DNA from: Diphasiastrum complanatum
Taxonomy: Eukaryota; Streptophyta; Lycopodiopsida; Lycopodiales; Lycopodiaceae
NCBI GenBank assembly: GCA_029204225.1
Contig: MU835578.1
Location: forward strand, 1 to 37,962
DNA length: 37,962 bases
Direction: 5' to 3'
The position numbers and the translations under genes are program-made. Below are positions 11,442 to 21,830 of this stretch, piece after piece (within the stretch, counting starts at the first letter, position 1; each line of letters starts with the position of its first letter). The notes below the pieces were generated by a model. That model was not told the DNA's origin. It saw nothing but the letters and a program-made list of their open reading frames with translations, and ran no database searches.

Positions 11442-11605
11442 GTGAAACTTTAGTCTGTCGACGTTAAGAGAGATACCGGACTGTGGAAATCAATTTTCTG
11501 GTACCGAAACAAATTGATTCGAACTAAAGAATAATTTGATATCACAAAAGATATCAAGTATAAGAGCTTTCGCTCTGATAGAGTATTAGGCATTGAAAAA
11601 TCAAT

Positions 11606-11617
11606 GCTCTGATACCA
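11606..11617 (-). promoter_or_regulatory. Primer-binding site of element A (tRNA-iMet)
   Basis: The minus strand reads TGGTATCAGAGC directly abutting the LTR end (...CCAACA). This is the usual Ty1/copia primer-binding site, complementary to the 3' end of initiator tRNA-Met. It fixes both the orientation of the element and the LTR boundary at 11617/11618. Confidence 0.95.
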
Positions 11618-11836
11618 TGTTGGAAAGAGGTGTGTAAAAGATAGGTCGAAAAGAATTGAATAAAAAGAATTTGAATGACAAGAAAGAAAACTTATCGTGT
11701 GCAGCGGAATAAACTATCTTCCTCTTTCTCTATGCATGACTAAATAATCAGTCATGAAGAACTACAAAAGAATACACTTTGAGACGATCCTGAACGCAAT
11801 AAGAAGATAGTATTGATTCAATATGAAAGCGAAACA
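11618..11836 (-). repeat. 5' LTR of element A, truncated
   Basis: It matches the left LTR from TGTTGGAAAGAGG up to about ...GATTCAATATGAAAGCGAAACA, with an internal deletion of about 130 bp after GCATGACTA. It then stops where fragment B begins, so the U3 end (higher coordinates) is missing and the element has no complete promoter LTR. Confidence 0.8.
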
Positions 11837-13107
11837 GTGGAGACTGAGAGATGGCAAAGCATTTGCCATGATCACTCTCAACATCAAGGATACTTAGATC
11901 AGCCACATACGTGCTGCTCAGATAGCTAAGGATGCATAAGACATCCTAGCAACTCTCTACGACATAAGAGACGTTACTTCCAAGCTTCATCTGAGGAAGA
12001 AATTCTTCACTCTCAAAATGTCTGACGTAGATAGTGTTTTGAGCCACCTCAACACCTTCAAAAATCTTATGGAGCAGATGACTGCAATCGGCTCAATCAT
12101 AGAAGATTTCGATGCACTTATGACTCTATTATCGAGTCTACTTGAAGCCTACAAAAATTGGATAATGGTAATTTCTACACAGGAGCATCTCACTCTATCA
12201 AGAGTAATTTTGATGATCCTACAAGAAGAGATCAGAAGATCAACATCTTCCTAGGGCTCAGGATTGGATCCTCAAGCTCTGTATTCCAAAAATCTGAAGT
12301 TTAGATCCAAGAGATCTAAAAAGTACCTGACAAGAAGAGCAACATGTAGTTTGGACCAAATTTTAGTTCAGGATCGAATTCAAGCTCTTCATCATTCCAA
12401 CCAGCATAGAAACTTTTCTACAGATATTGTAAGAGGACTGGCCACGAAATCAAGGACTGCCAAACTTTGAAGTACAACAACAAAAAAGAAGAAGTAGTTC
12501 CGACAACAAGCACATAGTGCTACAGCCAGTCACTCAAATCAACAACAACAAGAGCTTTCATGACCAAAGTCGGAGAACAATAGGATATCAATTCCTGGTA
12601 TCTAGATTCCGGAGCAACTCAATACATGACTCACCATCGCGACTGGTTCACAGACTACAAGTCATTCACCCACTCTTGAGTTGTGCAACTTGGAGACAAC
12701 TCATCACATTCAATCGAAGGTGAAGGAATAGTCAGAGTTGAATTCAAAAGAGGTGAAGTCAAGTTGTTGTCCAACGTTCTCCACATTCCAAATCTGACCA
12801 AGAATCTGCTCTCAGTTAGCAGAATCACCAATTTAGGTCGGAGGGTCGAATTTGATACATAAGGCTACACAATTCTTGACAAATCCTGGAAGGTTCTAGC
12901 CTACGAAAGAAGAAGCGATTATCTGTACATACTCAGCCATTGCTATTCTTCTAACAGTCAAGCTCTTCACACAGCCACTTCTAAATCAACTAATATGCTA
13001 TGGCATTTCAGACTTGGCCATCTTAACTTCAAAAGTATTTAGCAAATGTCAACTCAGAGTCTAGTACAAGATCTGCCTTCGGTCAACAAGCCAACTTCTC
13101 CATGCGA
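11837..13107 (+). pseudogene. Ty1/copia gag-protease-pre-integrase fragment B
   Basis: On the plus strand the region opens within gag (WRLRDGKAFAMITLNI, DILATLYDIRDVTSKLHLRKKFFTLKM, 11837-12020). It continues through LSHLNTFKNLMEQM and HLTLSRVILMILQEE, and carries a degenerate zinc knuckle near 12420 in which the first Cys appears to be Tyr (FYRYCKRTGHEIKDC). The protease motif YLDSGATQYMTHH follows near 12600, then VQLGDNSSHSIEGEG, LHIPNLTKNLLSVSRITNLG and LWHFRLGHLNF (12985-13030), ending near LPSVNKPTSPCER (13107). Stops and frameshifts abound. No LTR, PBS, integrase core or RT is present, so it is truncated at both ends. Confidence 0.87.
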
Positions 13108-14384
13108 AAGGAGTTTGGGTTAGGCGTTTGCCTTGAAATCCCAAAATTTGTAATTTTTAAAGATTTTGACAACATGAAGTTCTTGAGCGAGAATAATTAT
13201 AATTCTGGTAATAGTCGATAATATTTGTCGTCAAGGCTAATATGGATCTCGAGGCTAGGGTTAGTGTTTTTTAAGATGACACCTCAAGTTTAGACATCGG
13301 AAGGTGGGACTGCTAAATATAATAGGCAAGAACTCTTGGACTAAAAGTAGCTAGGGGGGTGTCCTAGAATCTCTCAATTGTGTCAAATAGATGGAGACTC
13401 TTGGATCTACATGTACTAGGCTTGCATCCTATTGGATGGATTGTGGTGGTATAGCACTCCATAGTTGGGAGAGACGATGTTGAGGAGCAATTCCACAATA
13501 CGAGCGTGAGTATGTAATTGATTCCATAATTTAGTTGGATGGGTGGTTTGTTTGAAAACACCTACAAGAGTGGATTTAATTGGCTTTTGCTTTGAGTTAC
13601 CATCCACATAAAAATCTAGGCAAAATTTGTAAGCTCTTTTTGTGGGCTTTTGTGGCAAAATTGTGCTGTTCCTATTAGGTTTACGACAAATAGGCCACAT
13701 GCTTCAAACTCCCCTTATGTCTACAACAAAAAGCCCACATGCCTTAAACCCATAGGCTTTCTAATCTAAATTAATAAAAATGTTGATAAGTTTAAAAAAA
13801 TGCAAAGAAATATTTGGTTAGCTTTTTATGCTCAACAATGCCTTGGAGAGGGGCCCTCAGTGCCAAGTAGGGTACTTCTTGAATGTTGACCAATATGACT
13901 TCTACTTTACTCTATGAAAAAACAATTACACAAGTATTTAATACCTCAATCTTTTATCTAACAAATAGTTTTTTATAACAATATATTATTATTAGGTTAC
14001 ACATAATGTACACTAGAGTACATCTAATTTGTTTCTTGTGAAACAATGTGGTTCATCATAATATGCATTTTGGAAGCATTATGTGCATGGACTTAAAATA
14101 TAAAAATCATTAGATTTATTCTATTTGAAAAATTAATAGGCATGCCATGTACAAAGATTTAAATACTTTTAGCCATAGTTGGCACCTAGTAACTTGTTGT
14201 AGATGTATAAAATATGCTAAGTAGTCACAAACACACACAATCAAATTTTGAAAACTACAAAAGTCAAAGACACAAGAATTATGCAAACATTAAAATAATA
14301 TTGTAGCCATAATGTGGTGGTAGCAATAGCCTAGGTTTGAAAAAAAAAAAGTAGATTTCAATCATAAATAATTTTCTCTACATA
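13108..14384. other. Intergenic DNA, no recognised gene
   Basis: No conserved coding sequence is recognised. Copia homology ends abruptly at about 13107, and the following 700 bp have a less AT-rich composition than the rest of the stretch, which may mark another unrecognised insertion. The frames open here (for example 13416-13700 minus) look like chance. Confidence 0.45.
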
Positions 14385-14606
14385 CTAGTACACCTGCCTG
14401 CCCGTTGGCAGGCGGCAAATTCAAAATGTAAGGGTGGGCAGCCAGCAACCCACCCGCACCCCCCCCACCTCTATCATCCCAACCCTTGCCCATGCCCCTC
14501 CCCCTACCTGTGGCCTTGGCCTGCCCCTTCCTGAGGCCTCGATGGTAAAAAAAAAAATTGGGTTCTCACGCTGCCCGAAAACCCAATTTCTTTTAGTATA
14601 TATAGA
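14385..14606 (-). mobile_element. Short non-autonomous Helitron
   Basis: On the minus strand the element begins TCTATATATACTAAAAG (5' end at 14606), the typical 5' terminus of plant Helitrons. It ends in CTAG (14388-14385), preceded by a GC-rich hairpin with a 7-bp perfect stem and 4-nt loop (14396-14413) placed 7 nt before CTAG. The flanking bases are A on the 5' side (14607) and T on the 3' side (14384), the AT target used by Helitrons, and there is no target duplication. A subterminal inverted repeat (AAATTGGGTT / AACCCAATTT, 14557-14590) lies near the 5' end. The interior is GC-rich and non-coding, unlike its AT-rich surroundings. At 222 bp it has no Rep/helicase and would depend on an autonomous partner. 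Confidence 0.8.
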
Positions 14607-14989
14607 TTGTAAGGTCGTAGCTCAAGAAATCTAAAGACCAAAGTAACAATAAGAAATTGAAGATGGGAAAAAATCAGAATTGGGTTTGCTTATTGCCAAA
14701 TTTGTACGACCCTTGTTTTGCCAACTATAAACATAACCACTTAATTAAAAAAACACAGTATTTGTTTTTCAAGATGTAGACAAAGTGATAAAAGAATAAG
14801 ACAAAAGTAAAAGGCCAACAAAATTGCAACCTTATGCTACTTAGAAATTAGACAAAAGAATTTTGGAAGGTGTCAATGTGAAAACTCAAAAATTTGTAAG
14901 ATTTGTGACTTGGCATTACACAACATTTGTTAGTTGCAAAATTACAATGAATAAGAAAGTCAATCAAAGTCTAAAGTTTGACTAAAGGG

Positions 14990-15061
14990 GGGGCATTGTG
15001 GGAATCGAACTCACGACCTCTCGCACCCGAAGCGAGAATCATACCACTAGACCAAATGCCC
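14990..15061 (-). tRNA. tRNA-Pro (anticodon CGG)
   Basis: The minus strand folds into a 72-nt cloverleaf. The acceptor is GGGCATT (15061-15055) pairing perfectly with AATGCCC (14997-14991) plus discriminator C. The D arm contains the box A-like TGGTCTAGTGG. The anticodon stem CTCGC/GCGAG holds the loop TTCGGGT, so the anticodon is CGG (15029-15027) and reads CCG proline codons. The T arm has GTTCGATTCC (box B), with one A-C mismatch in its 5-bp stem. It has no intron and no encoded CCA, as expected for a nuclear gene. The nearest T4 run downstream is about 50 nt away, so termination may be late. Confidence 0.94.
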
Positions 15062-18000
15062 TACTTATGTTATGGTGGGTAGTTGTAGTACACAACTATC
15101 AGGTAACAACCTACTCTTTCCAAATTACATACTAAGCAAATTCCTCTTTTTCAAAAAAAATCATATTAACAAAAGTTTATTTCATTGAACATACAATATG
15201 CAAGAGCATCGCATGGATGAATATATAAATATAATTATAAATAGTAAAATCAAAACAATGATGTACACCTTATGTACAAACGTTTGTTGTCCTTACAACA
15301 AACAACATGATGCTAGTAATCCATTTTTGATCTTGATGAATGGTTGATGCAACAAAAAGTAGATATGGCTATAGAACTCAAAGATATGAAGAACAATATC
15401 CATTCGTTATAAAATAGATAAATTAAACAATTATCTACCATGCGGGACATTACAAGGATCAAAATTACTAGAATCATAACGCTAGCATAGTTGTTGTATG
15501 AAGCATACTTGGGATGCACCTCTGCCAAGGAAAAAGCTTATGCTCGGTACCTATAGTTCTTGCTTTATAATCCTTCTCCATGCCTTGTTTTGTGCTAGTG
15601 TGAGATAGCACCTTACCATCATATATCTTATTTGGACAAATGATCATGAGTTTGTTAACCCAACTAAGCTATGTCAAACATATTGCCATTGGGGAGTCCT
15701 AATTAATTTATCTCAAGTAGATTTTCAATTAGATAACATCTAGACTGCCTTAGATAAGAAAAACCATAGATTAACAAAATCAGCAAACCATGCAAAGAAA
15801 TAATAGATATAGTTCCTAATGTACATCGTGAAAAACTTTGTAAGCACACTTGAAACTTCTAATGACATAAAAGAAAATTTGCCTATATTAACCAGATTGC
15901 GCCACTCTTTTCAAATGTCCCATAATAGACTTCTCCTACAACCAAATAAGAGAAATTTACTTGTCATTACAATTATGATTACCAAAAGCAAAATGTAGTT
16001 TATTATGTCAAATGGTAGAGGTCCAAAGTTTACAAAATTCATGCAATAGGTTGTGCCAAAGTTTGAAAATTGCATGCATCTCCTTTGTATTGGTCAAAGC
16101 TTAAATTGCACCCACAAAGTTACAAGCTCAAATATAGATTGTTGCATGAGTGGATGTTTGGAACAATGGGCTTTTTGGCTTAGCATAAATAAGGATTTAT
16201 AGTTTATATATGTACATAATGATTCTAATGAAGTAATCTATTGTTGTATTGTTATAACAAAAATTATTACAATGATATAAACTTTGGTGTTTCCAAGATC
16301 GCTTGAGTACTATACCAACATGTACAACATGTGCAGGAGCCACGACAATGTTATTTACTAACTCCTTTTTGAGTTTTATGTTAGTGAGAAACAAATATAA
16401 TACACATTAATTTGCATTGCTTGCATGGACTTGTCCTACCTGGAAAAACTATAACAACACACCAAAAGGAAAACTTATCATAATAAAAAGTTTTAACACA
16501 CCAGGAAGGGCATTTCTTTTTTCCTCCAAAGTTTAAAATTCAAAATTCTATTTATTAAACACCAAATCAAAAAGTTTTTCTTCTTATTTAAAATTTCAAT
16601 TTATCCACTACTTTGAGCATATATCAGATTTCCACAACAATTTGCAATAGATTGATAGACAAAATTCTTCTCAAATTCTTTGCATGTAGATAAGACAAGT
16701 CTTGGGTTGTGATGTTGGTGTTATGTTGTTAAAAATCCATGTCCATCTATATCACTAGTGACAAATGTCTACCTAAGTATCTAAAAAGCACCTTGAGTTG
16801 GAAAATATTTCAAATCAAAGTTGAAGATCCAAGGGTGAGAAGTTTTATGGCTAAGGATTAGCATCTTTTACCCTATTTTCTCCATTGTGGATGATGAATC
16901 TATACAATGGTGGGTAAGTGAGAAGTAGAGTGATATCATATTGTTGCTTTGATTTTTGACTCGTAAAAGCAATGTCAAATGTCAAAACCTCGTGGAAGTT
17001 AATGTTCCTTGCTAAAGAATATAAGCAATGATTAGAAATAGTTTTATGTATCCAATTGAAACAAGTAAATAAAACAAGGGAAGCGAGTCAAATTAAGCTC
17101 AAATTTATAGGTAGATAACATTCTAAGGAGGATAAACTATGGAATAAATTAAACTACATAGTAGATAAGAATAGTCAACATAGTACATAAGAGGTAAAAA
17201 GTGAACAAGACTAGTTTATAAGAATGACAACTAGTGTAGGAAAGTGAATGGTGAAAAATAACTAACAAGTGATACCAAATAAACACTAACTAGCTACATA
17301 TCTAGAGTGGTGAGCAAATGCTATAAATCTCCCATTGTTTACAATGTGTTATAGCCAAGTGGTCAAAAGAAACCGAGTAATTTTACAATCGCATGTGGGC
17401 ATGCATATGAATTAAAAAACTAAATTTCAAATTTGTAAGTAGGATGAGAATAGTTCAGTTGTCATTCATGAAGCTTGAAAGAAAATGTTAGATAAATTTT
17501 TGTATATATGTTGTAGAAGCAAAAATTGTGTGGACAATGATGGTCAGTTGAGCATGAGAAGAAGAGCTCTTCAGGTATCTATTTGAGAGTTTTGAGCTCA
17601 TGTAGTGGCATGAGAGCTCAAGTTGTAGCTGCATATCATGATCGAGTAAGAGATATAAGAAGATAAAGCATCTCAAGATTTGGTGATGGAGAGAAGAGGG
17701 CAATGTGGAACGCTTTATATATGTAATGAATTTAGTGCAATATTCTGAATTGAATCCATGATTGCTCTCTTCTCATCTTCTTAATCAAAAACATGTGATG
17801 TTGTTTTTGCTAGTTGAACTACATGCTTTTGTGCCTTCTTTATCATATTAAGATAGTGTGCTAATAGTTGGTATAGATATGACCATTTGACCAATAAAGC
17901 CCTTGAACTCTTGTGACCATTTTCTTTATCAAATCATTGAAGCTAAATCCAGTGTGCATAGATTCCCATTGATAATGTTGTTTTGCAAGTGAAAACATAC

Positions 18001-19009
18001 ATGATGTGGCTAAACTATACATGGTTTGATCACAGCAAAAGAAAATAGATATATTTAGCCTAGGTATGAACAAAACTTAAAAAACAATACTTCAAAAAAG
18101 AGAGTAGTGAAGACGTAAATAGACTGTCTAAAAGATTGATGATTGGACTATGACAAGTGGTCCATCATTGATAAAGAAAATCAATTAAACTTGAGAATAA
18201 TACAGTCAAGGGAAGAGACATTGAAAGTTCTAGTGAGGAAGATGATTTATTGTACATGCTTAGGCGAATGTTAAAGTGTTTGAAGAGGATGTGGTAAATG
18301 TTGGAGCAAATTTATAGAAGGATATTTGGCTATGAACCTAATTTGGATGAGATAATACTTGCAAGAAAGGAGACAAAGATGGACTCATTTGCATGACATA
18401 TCATTAAGCTGCCAACCTATTTATGGAGAGAGGAATCAACAACCGTTGTCAATTTGGGTATAAATAAAAAGATCATGCACTATTAATATTGTTCTTTAAA
18501 AGACATTATTAATTTTAAAGGTTGTATATAAACACATAGAGAGTGAAAAACATTTTAGAGTGGGGAAGAGTGAAGAAGTCTCTTGATTTTATAAGAGTCT
18601 AAGAGAGTGACCTAAATTTGAGTAATGCCACATGAGAGTTGAACACTCCATCATATCTATTTAACCAAAACAAATGTTTCAAATATCTTGCAAATTTTAA
18701 GTGATATTGACAGATCTCATTGTTGCTTTTCTTTTTCAAAAAAAGACACAGGAATGGTTTAACTTGTAATATGAAATGAAGGTAACGCTATGCAAAAATG
18801 GGAGCCATTTGAAAAATAGTTCTGAATAAAATGCTCACCACAACTATATGAGTATTTCTTTCCCCATAGAGATAAGCATGAGAAAAAGGCCAAAAGTGTT
18901 AGGTTTCATATTGAGATATTTGTGTAACATAAGAACAAAATTCCAAAATATGTGGGCCTTTTGTACAAAAGATGTTGGTAGAATTTACCAAGGGAGTGAC
19001 CTTTATTGT
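15062..19009. other. AT-rich intergenic DNA, no recognised gene
   Basis: This is a long AT-rich stretch in which I recognise no protein domain, RNA gene or LTR pair. All frames are short and lack family signatures. It may hold decayed transposons too diverged to see by eye. Confidence 0.5.
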
Positions 19010-19530
19010 GCAAGTGTATATAAGAATGTTAGGTAGTTTGAGCTTGTAGGAGTTCACAACACAACTTTTATGATGAGTGTTACATTTTTGTATAGGAACA
19101 AGCAAGTTGAAAAAGAAATTACATTTTTGTGTCAAGAGAGAAATTTTTGGTTGTTTTGTTGAATGAAGAGATGATGTAAAAGACTTTGCAATCAAAGAGC
19201 AGTAAGCACGACAAGTTTTGATTCACGAGAGATAGAGTTTCTTTTGGACCGACGCGCTGTGTGGTTTGTCACAACAACGCTTGAGAAATTCTCTGATAAT
19301 GCAGTAGATGTTTTTTTTTTACACAGAAGCATTTTCTTGTCTTGATGAACATGATCGAATGCTTACTTGTTTGATAGCTGTATGTCTATAATCAGCTAAT
19401 TTAATCTTATTCCGCACACTAATTATACACCTTGGAGGATTGTAGATTCTGTCACAGAGGGTAGTAGAAATTCGTGTCTGGACATCAACTGTGCTTGATC
19501 CCGTTTTTCTCAACTGTTGTATCAGAGCCA
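19010..19530 (+). mobile_element. Decayed copia-type LTR (R-U5) with primer-binding site
   Basis: A copia-type primer-binding site with one mismatch (TTGTATCAGAGC against TGGTATCAGAGC) lies at 19517-19528 and is followed by CAG. Upstream a TATA-like TATATAAG (about 19016) and U5-like sequence lead up to ...CTCAACTG at 19516, where an LTR end would be expected. No gag could be read with confidence to the right and no second LTR is visible, so the call rests on the PBS and layout only. Confidence 0.4.
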
Positions 19531-20157
19531 GAGATTCTCAATAGTAATGACAAGAAGCCTATAGCACAAGCATGAAAACAATATGAATTAATTATTTCTC
19601 TTCATCAAAATCATGAAGCACTCTCACAATAAAAAATTCCTTGTCATCCCCTTCACAATCTCACATATTCTCAAGGGAGCAAAAACATTTGTGCTACAAA
19701 TTTTTTGGGTGGAAAAACAAATGCGTGGATAATCCATAAGTAAATTATCCATATAATATTGATTGTTCACACAAAATCCATGCACATCAGTGCACAAATT
19801 TGGGCATGAATAATCCATGTGTGGGATATTCCATGGACACCTATCCACACGTTATCCATGGGCTCAACTCTCTAAGAAATCCTTGGACAACAAGTAGATT
19901 CTTGAGAGGGAGGCATGATATGTAGTTGGTTATAGATGAAAAATTCTCATAATTAGATTCAACTTTCATTAGGGCCCTTTTTGGACTCAAAAAGGGCCTC
20001 TTCCTTGCCTAAACATGTTTGCTAATTAGGATTATGTGGCAGTTCACCCTGGGTTTATCATGGGTTAACTCGCATTTCAATGGGCTCTACTTGAACCTAG
20101 TGTAATATAGCAAGGACAACAAATTTTAATGTAGTCTAAGATTTTTATTCCAATATG
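19531..20157. other. Intergenic DNA with repeated ATCCAT/ATTCCAT motifs
   Basis: No gene is recognised. Between 19720 and 19865 the hexamer ATCCAT or a one-base variant occurs at least seven times, several as (G/T)(A/T)TAATCCATG(T/G) or TTATCCAT(G/A). This gives a loose, irregularly spaced cluster. Confidence 0.4.
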
Positions 20158-20871
20158 AAGGTTTCAATTTTCAAAGCCTTCAAATATCGGCTTTTTTTTT
20201 TTTAACTCAGAATGAAAAAAAAAAAAAAAAAAGGGACCCAATAACCCTTTGGGCCCCCATTTTGAAAAGCAAATTCAAAAAAAAAAAAATTGAGGGAGTG
20301 GGCATGGGGGTACAAAGCCCCCCCCCCCCCCTTTGTCCTCTACTCCTCCTCGAGGCTTCAGGCACATCGCGGACCACCACCACCCCTCCGGGCCGCTGGG
20401 TTAGTTGGGTGCCCAGAGCCTTGGAGGCCACACATACCCCCCCCCCTCGGGCCGCCCGCCATCTGTACTAGCCCGAGGGAGGGGAGGTTGTGTGGGAGAG
20501 CGCGCCCACTGCACGCCAAACCAGGCCAGCTAACGAACATGAAAAGGGATGGACGCGGAGGAGAAAAGGACGAGGGTGGCTGGAGGTCCACGAGAAAAGG
20601 ACAAGGGGAGATGTGTGGCCTCCGAGGCTCTGGGCGTCCAACTAACCCAGCGGCCTGGAGGGGTGGTGGTGGTCTGCAATGTGCCTGAAGCCCCTAGGAG
20701 GAGTAGAAAAGGACAAAGTGGGGGGGGGTTGTACCCCCATGCCCCCTCCCTCAATTTCTATTTGAATTTGCTTTTCAAAATGGGGGCCCAAAGGGTTATT
20801 GGGCCCTCTTGTTTTTCATTCTGAGTTAAAAAAAAAAGTCTGCATTTGAAGGCTTGGGAAATTGAAGCCTT
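20158..20871. repeat. Long GC-rich inverted repeat (fold-back element)
   Basis: The arm 20158-20437 is closely matched, in inverted orientation, by 20608-20871, with a spacer of about 170 bp. Paired landmarks from the outside in: AAGG(T/C)TTCAATTT ends, AACTCAGAATGAAAAA against TTTTTCATTCTGAGTT, GGGCCCCCATTTTGAAAAGC against GCTTTTCAAAATGGGGGCCC, CCGCTGGGTTAGTTGG against CCAACTAACCCAGCGG, and GGAGGCCACACAT against ATGTGTGGCCTCC. Differences are mostly homopolymer length (A, C and T runs). The arms and spacer are strongly GC-rich within AT-rich surroundings. The open frames here on both strands mirror each other because of the palindrome and are not genes. No transposase and no clear target duplication are seen. 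Confidence 0.9.
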
Positions 20872-21179
20872 ATTTTCATTTAAAATTCAAATTTGAGACT
20901 TGTCATATCATCCTTATTAGGGGTTGAGGAAGTAGAGTTAGAGGATGGTTAGTGGGTGGGTTAGAATCTGAAGATCTAATTTACACCATTGGATATGCCA
21001 TGTCATATGGACCATTCCATCTGTAGTGGGTTTCTTTCCTTGTCTAACCTGAATCCAAGATCTAGTCAATCTAGCATCAAGAGACGAAGTTAGTTGTCAC
21101 GCGTAGGTTTCCCATGAGAGCGATAGTATAGTTCAGATTTCAACATGAATGGAGGATTCACATCTAGCTCTAACATCCA
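20872..21179. other. Intergenic DNA or outer part of the LTR of element D
   Basis: No gene is seen. The left boundary of the LTR of element D is not determinable because its partner LTR is absent, so this stretch may be partly LTR. Short imperfect repeats of CCATTAACACTAC follow at 21178-21235. Confidence 0.35.
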
Positions 21180-21780
21180 TTAATTCTAAACATTAACACT
21201 ACATCCATTAACACTACGATCCACTAACACTGTGATCCACAACAAAGATAGCTTACTCTTTCTCTCTCTCTCTTTCTCTCTCATAAAAAGTATAACAACT
21301 TGCAATCCCAATAACATTCAGATCCAACAATTAGCAAAATCCAAAGAAAGCATAAGAGATGGAGGAAAAGTGATAGAGAGCAAGGACATTCATCAATCCA
21401 TTTCTGAAAAGAACCAATCTGCTTTATTGAAATGAGGAAATGAACATGTGTAGGAACTCGAGTTGGTCTCTTTTTATAGTAGAGAGGAGGACCCTGGCCT
21501 CTGAATCCTAATGGTCCATTTCTGCCTCTCTAATTATTCAAATTTAAAAAAGTGCGGGAACCATCCAAATTGGAGGGAAACCCAACTTTATTCACTAACT
21601 TGACATTTAGGCCCTCTGACATTAAAAGTCCCGCAAAAAGGCCTAAAGTCCTTATATTGACTTGTAACTAATCAAATAACTATGTGATCATCGGGTTGGA
21701 CTAACACACACAGGGTGCCAAATCCCTCTCACTTAGTAACTAGGGTTAGGGTTGCCTTGGGATCCGCAAACCCTCCAACA
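21180..21780 (-). repeat. 3' LTR of element D
   Basis: The LTR begins (minus strand) TGTTGGAGGGTTTGCGG at 21780, directly after a polypurine tract. It contains a TATA box, TATAAAAA (21478-21471), and an AATAAA polyadenylation signal (21428-21423), giving a normal U3-R-U5 layout. A CT/GA-rich tract lies at 21255-21282. The far end is not defined, so the start coordinate is approximate. No second copy of this LTR is found to the right of the gag start. Confidence 0.7.
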
Positions 21781-21795
21781 GTATCCCCCACTAAA
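21781..21795 (-). other. Polypurine tract of element D
   Basis: The minus strand reads TTTAGTGGGGGATAC immediately before the LTR start TGTTGG. This purine-rich run is the plus-strand primer site. It places the 3' end of the internal region 35 bp after the stop codon of the accessory frame. Confidence 0.7.
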
Positions 21796-21830
21796 ATTGG
21801 TGGCGGTCCCACAACACCTGCAAGATGCAG

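Larger units (their letters stand above)
6973..11836 (-). mobile_element. Ty1/copia LTR retrotransposon A (inactive, 5' LTR truncated)
   Basis: The element is transcribed from the minus strand. It is bounded by LTRs that both begin TGTTGGAAAGAGGTG on the plus strand (6973 and 11618). The internal order from right to left is PBS, gag with zinc knuckle, protease, integrase, RT, RNase H, which is the integrase-before-RT order that defines copia. Its LTRs share blocks with element C (GCATGACTA(C/T)GCCTATC, GATTACGTAGCCAA, GCAGCGGAA), so A and C are one lineage. A candidate target duplication on the left is AAGTT (6968-6972). The right flank is lost because fragment B starts at about 11837. Numerous stops and frameshifts make it non-functional. 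Confidence 0.9.

Noticed and set aside
14434-14634. Plus-strand frame rich in Pro and Thr
   Set aside because: It lies within the GC-rich interior of the Helitron and has no family signature.
20207-20824. Several open reading frames on both strands encoding Gly/Pro/Arg-rich peptides
   Set aside because: They are mirror images of each other caused by the fold-back palindrome and GC-rich composition; no protein family signature is present.
21738-21753. TAGGGTTAGGGTT, resembling telomeric repeats
   Set aside because: Only two units, located inside the LTR end of element D; too short to be an interstitial telomere array.
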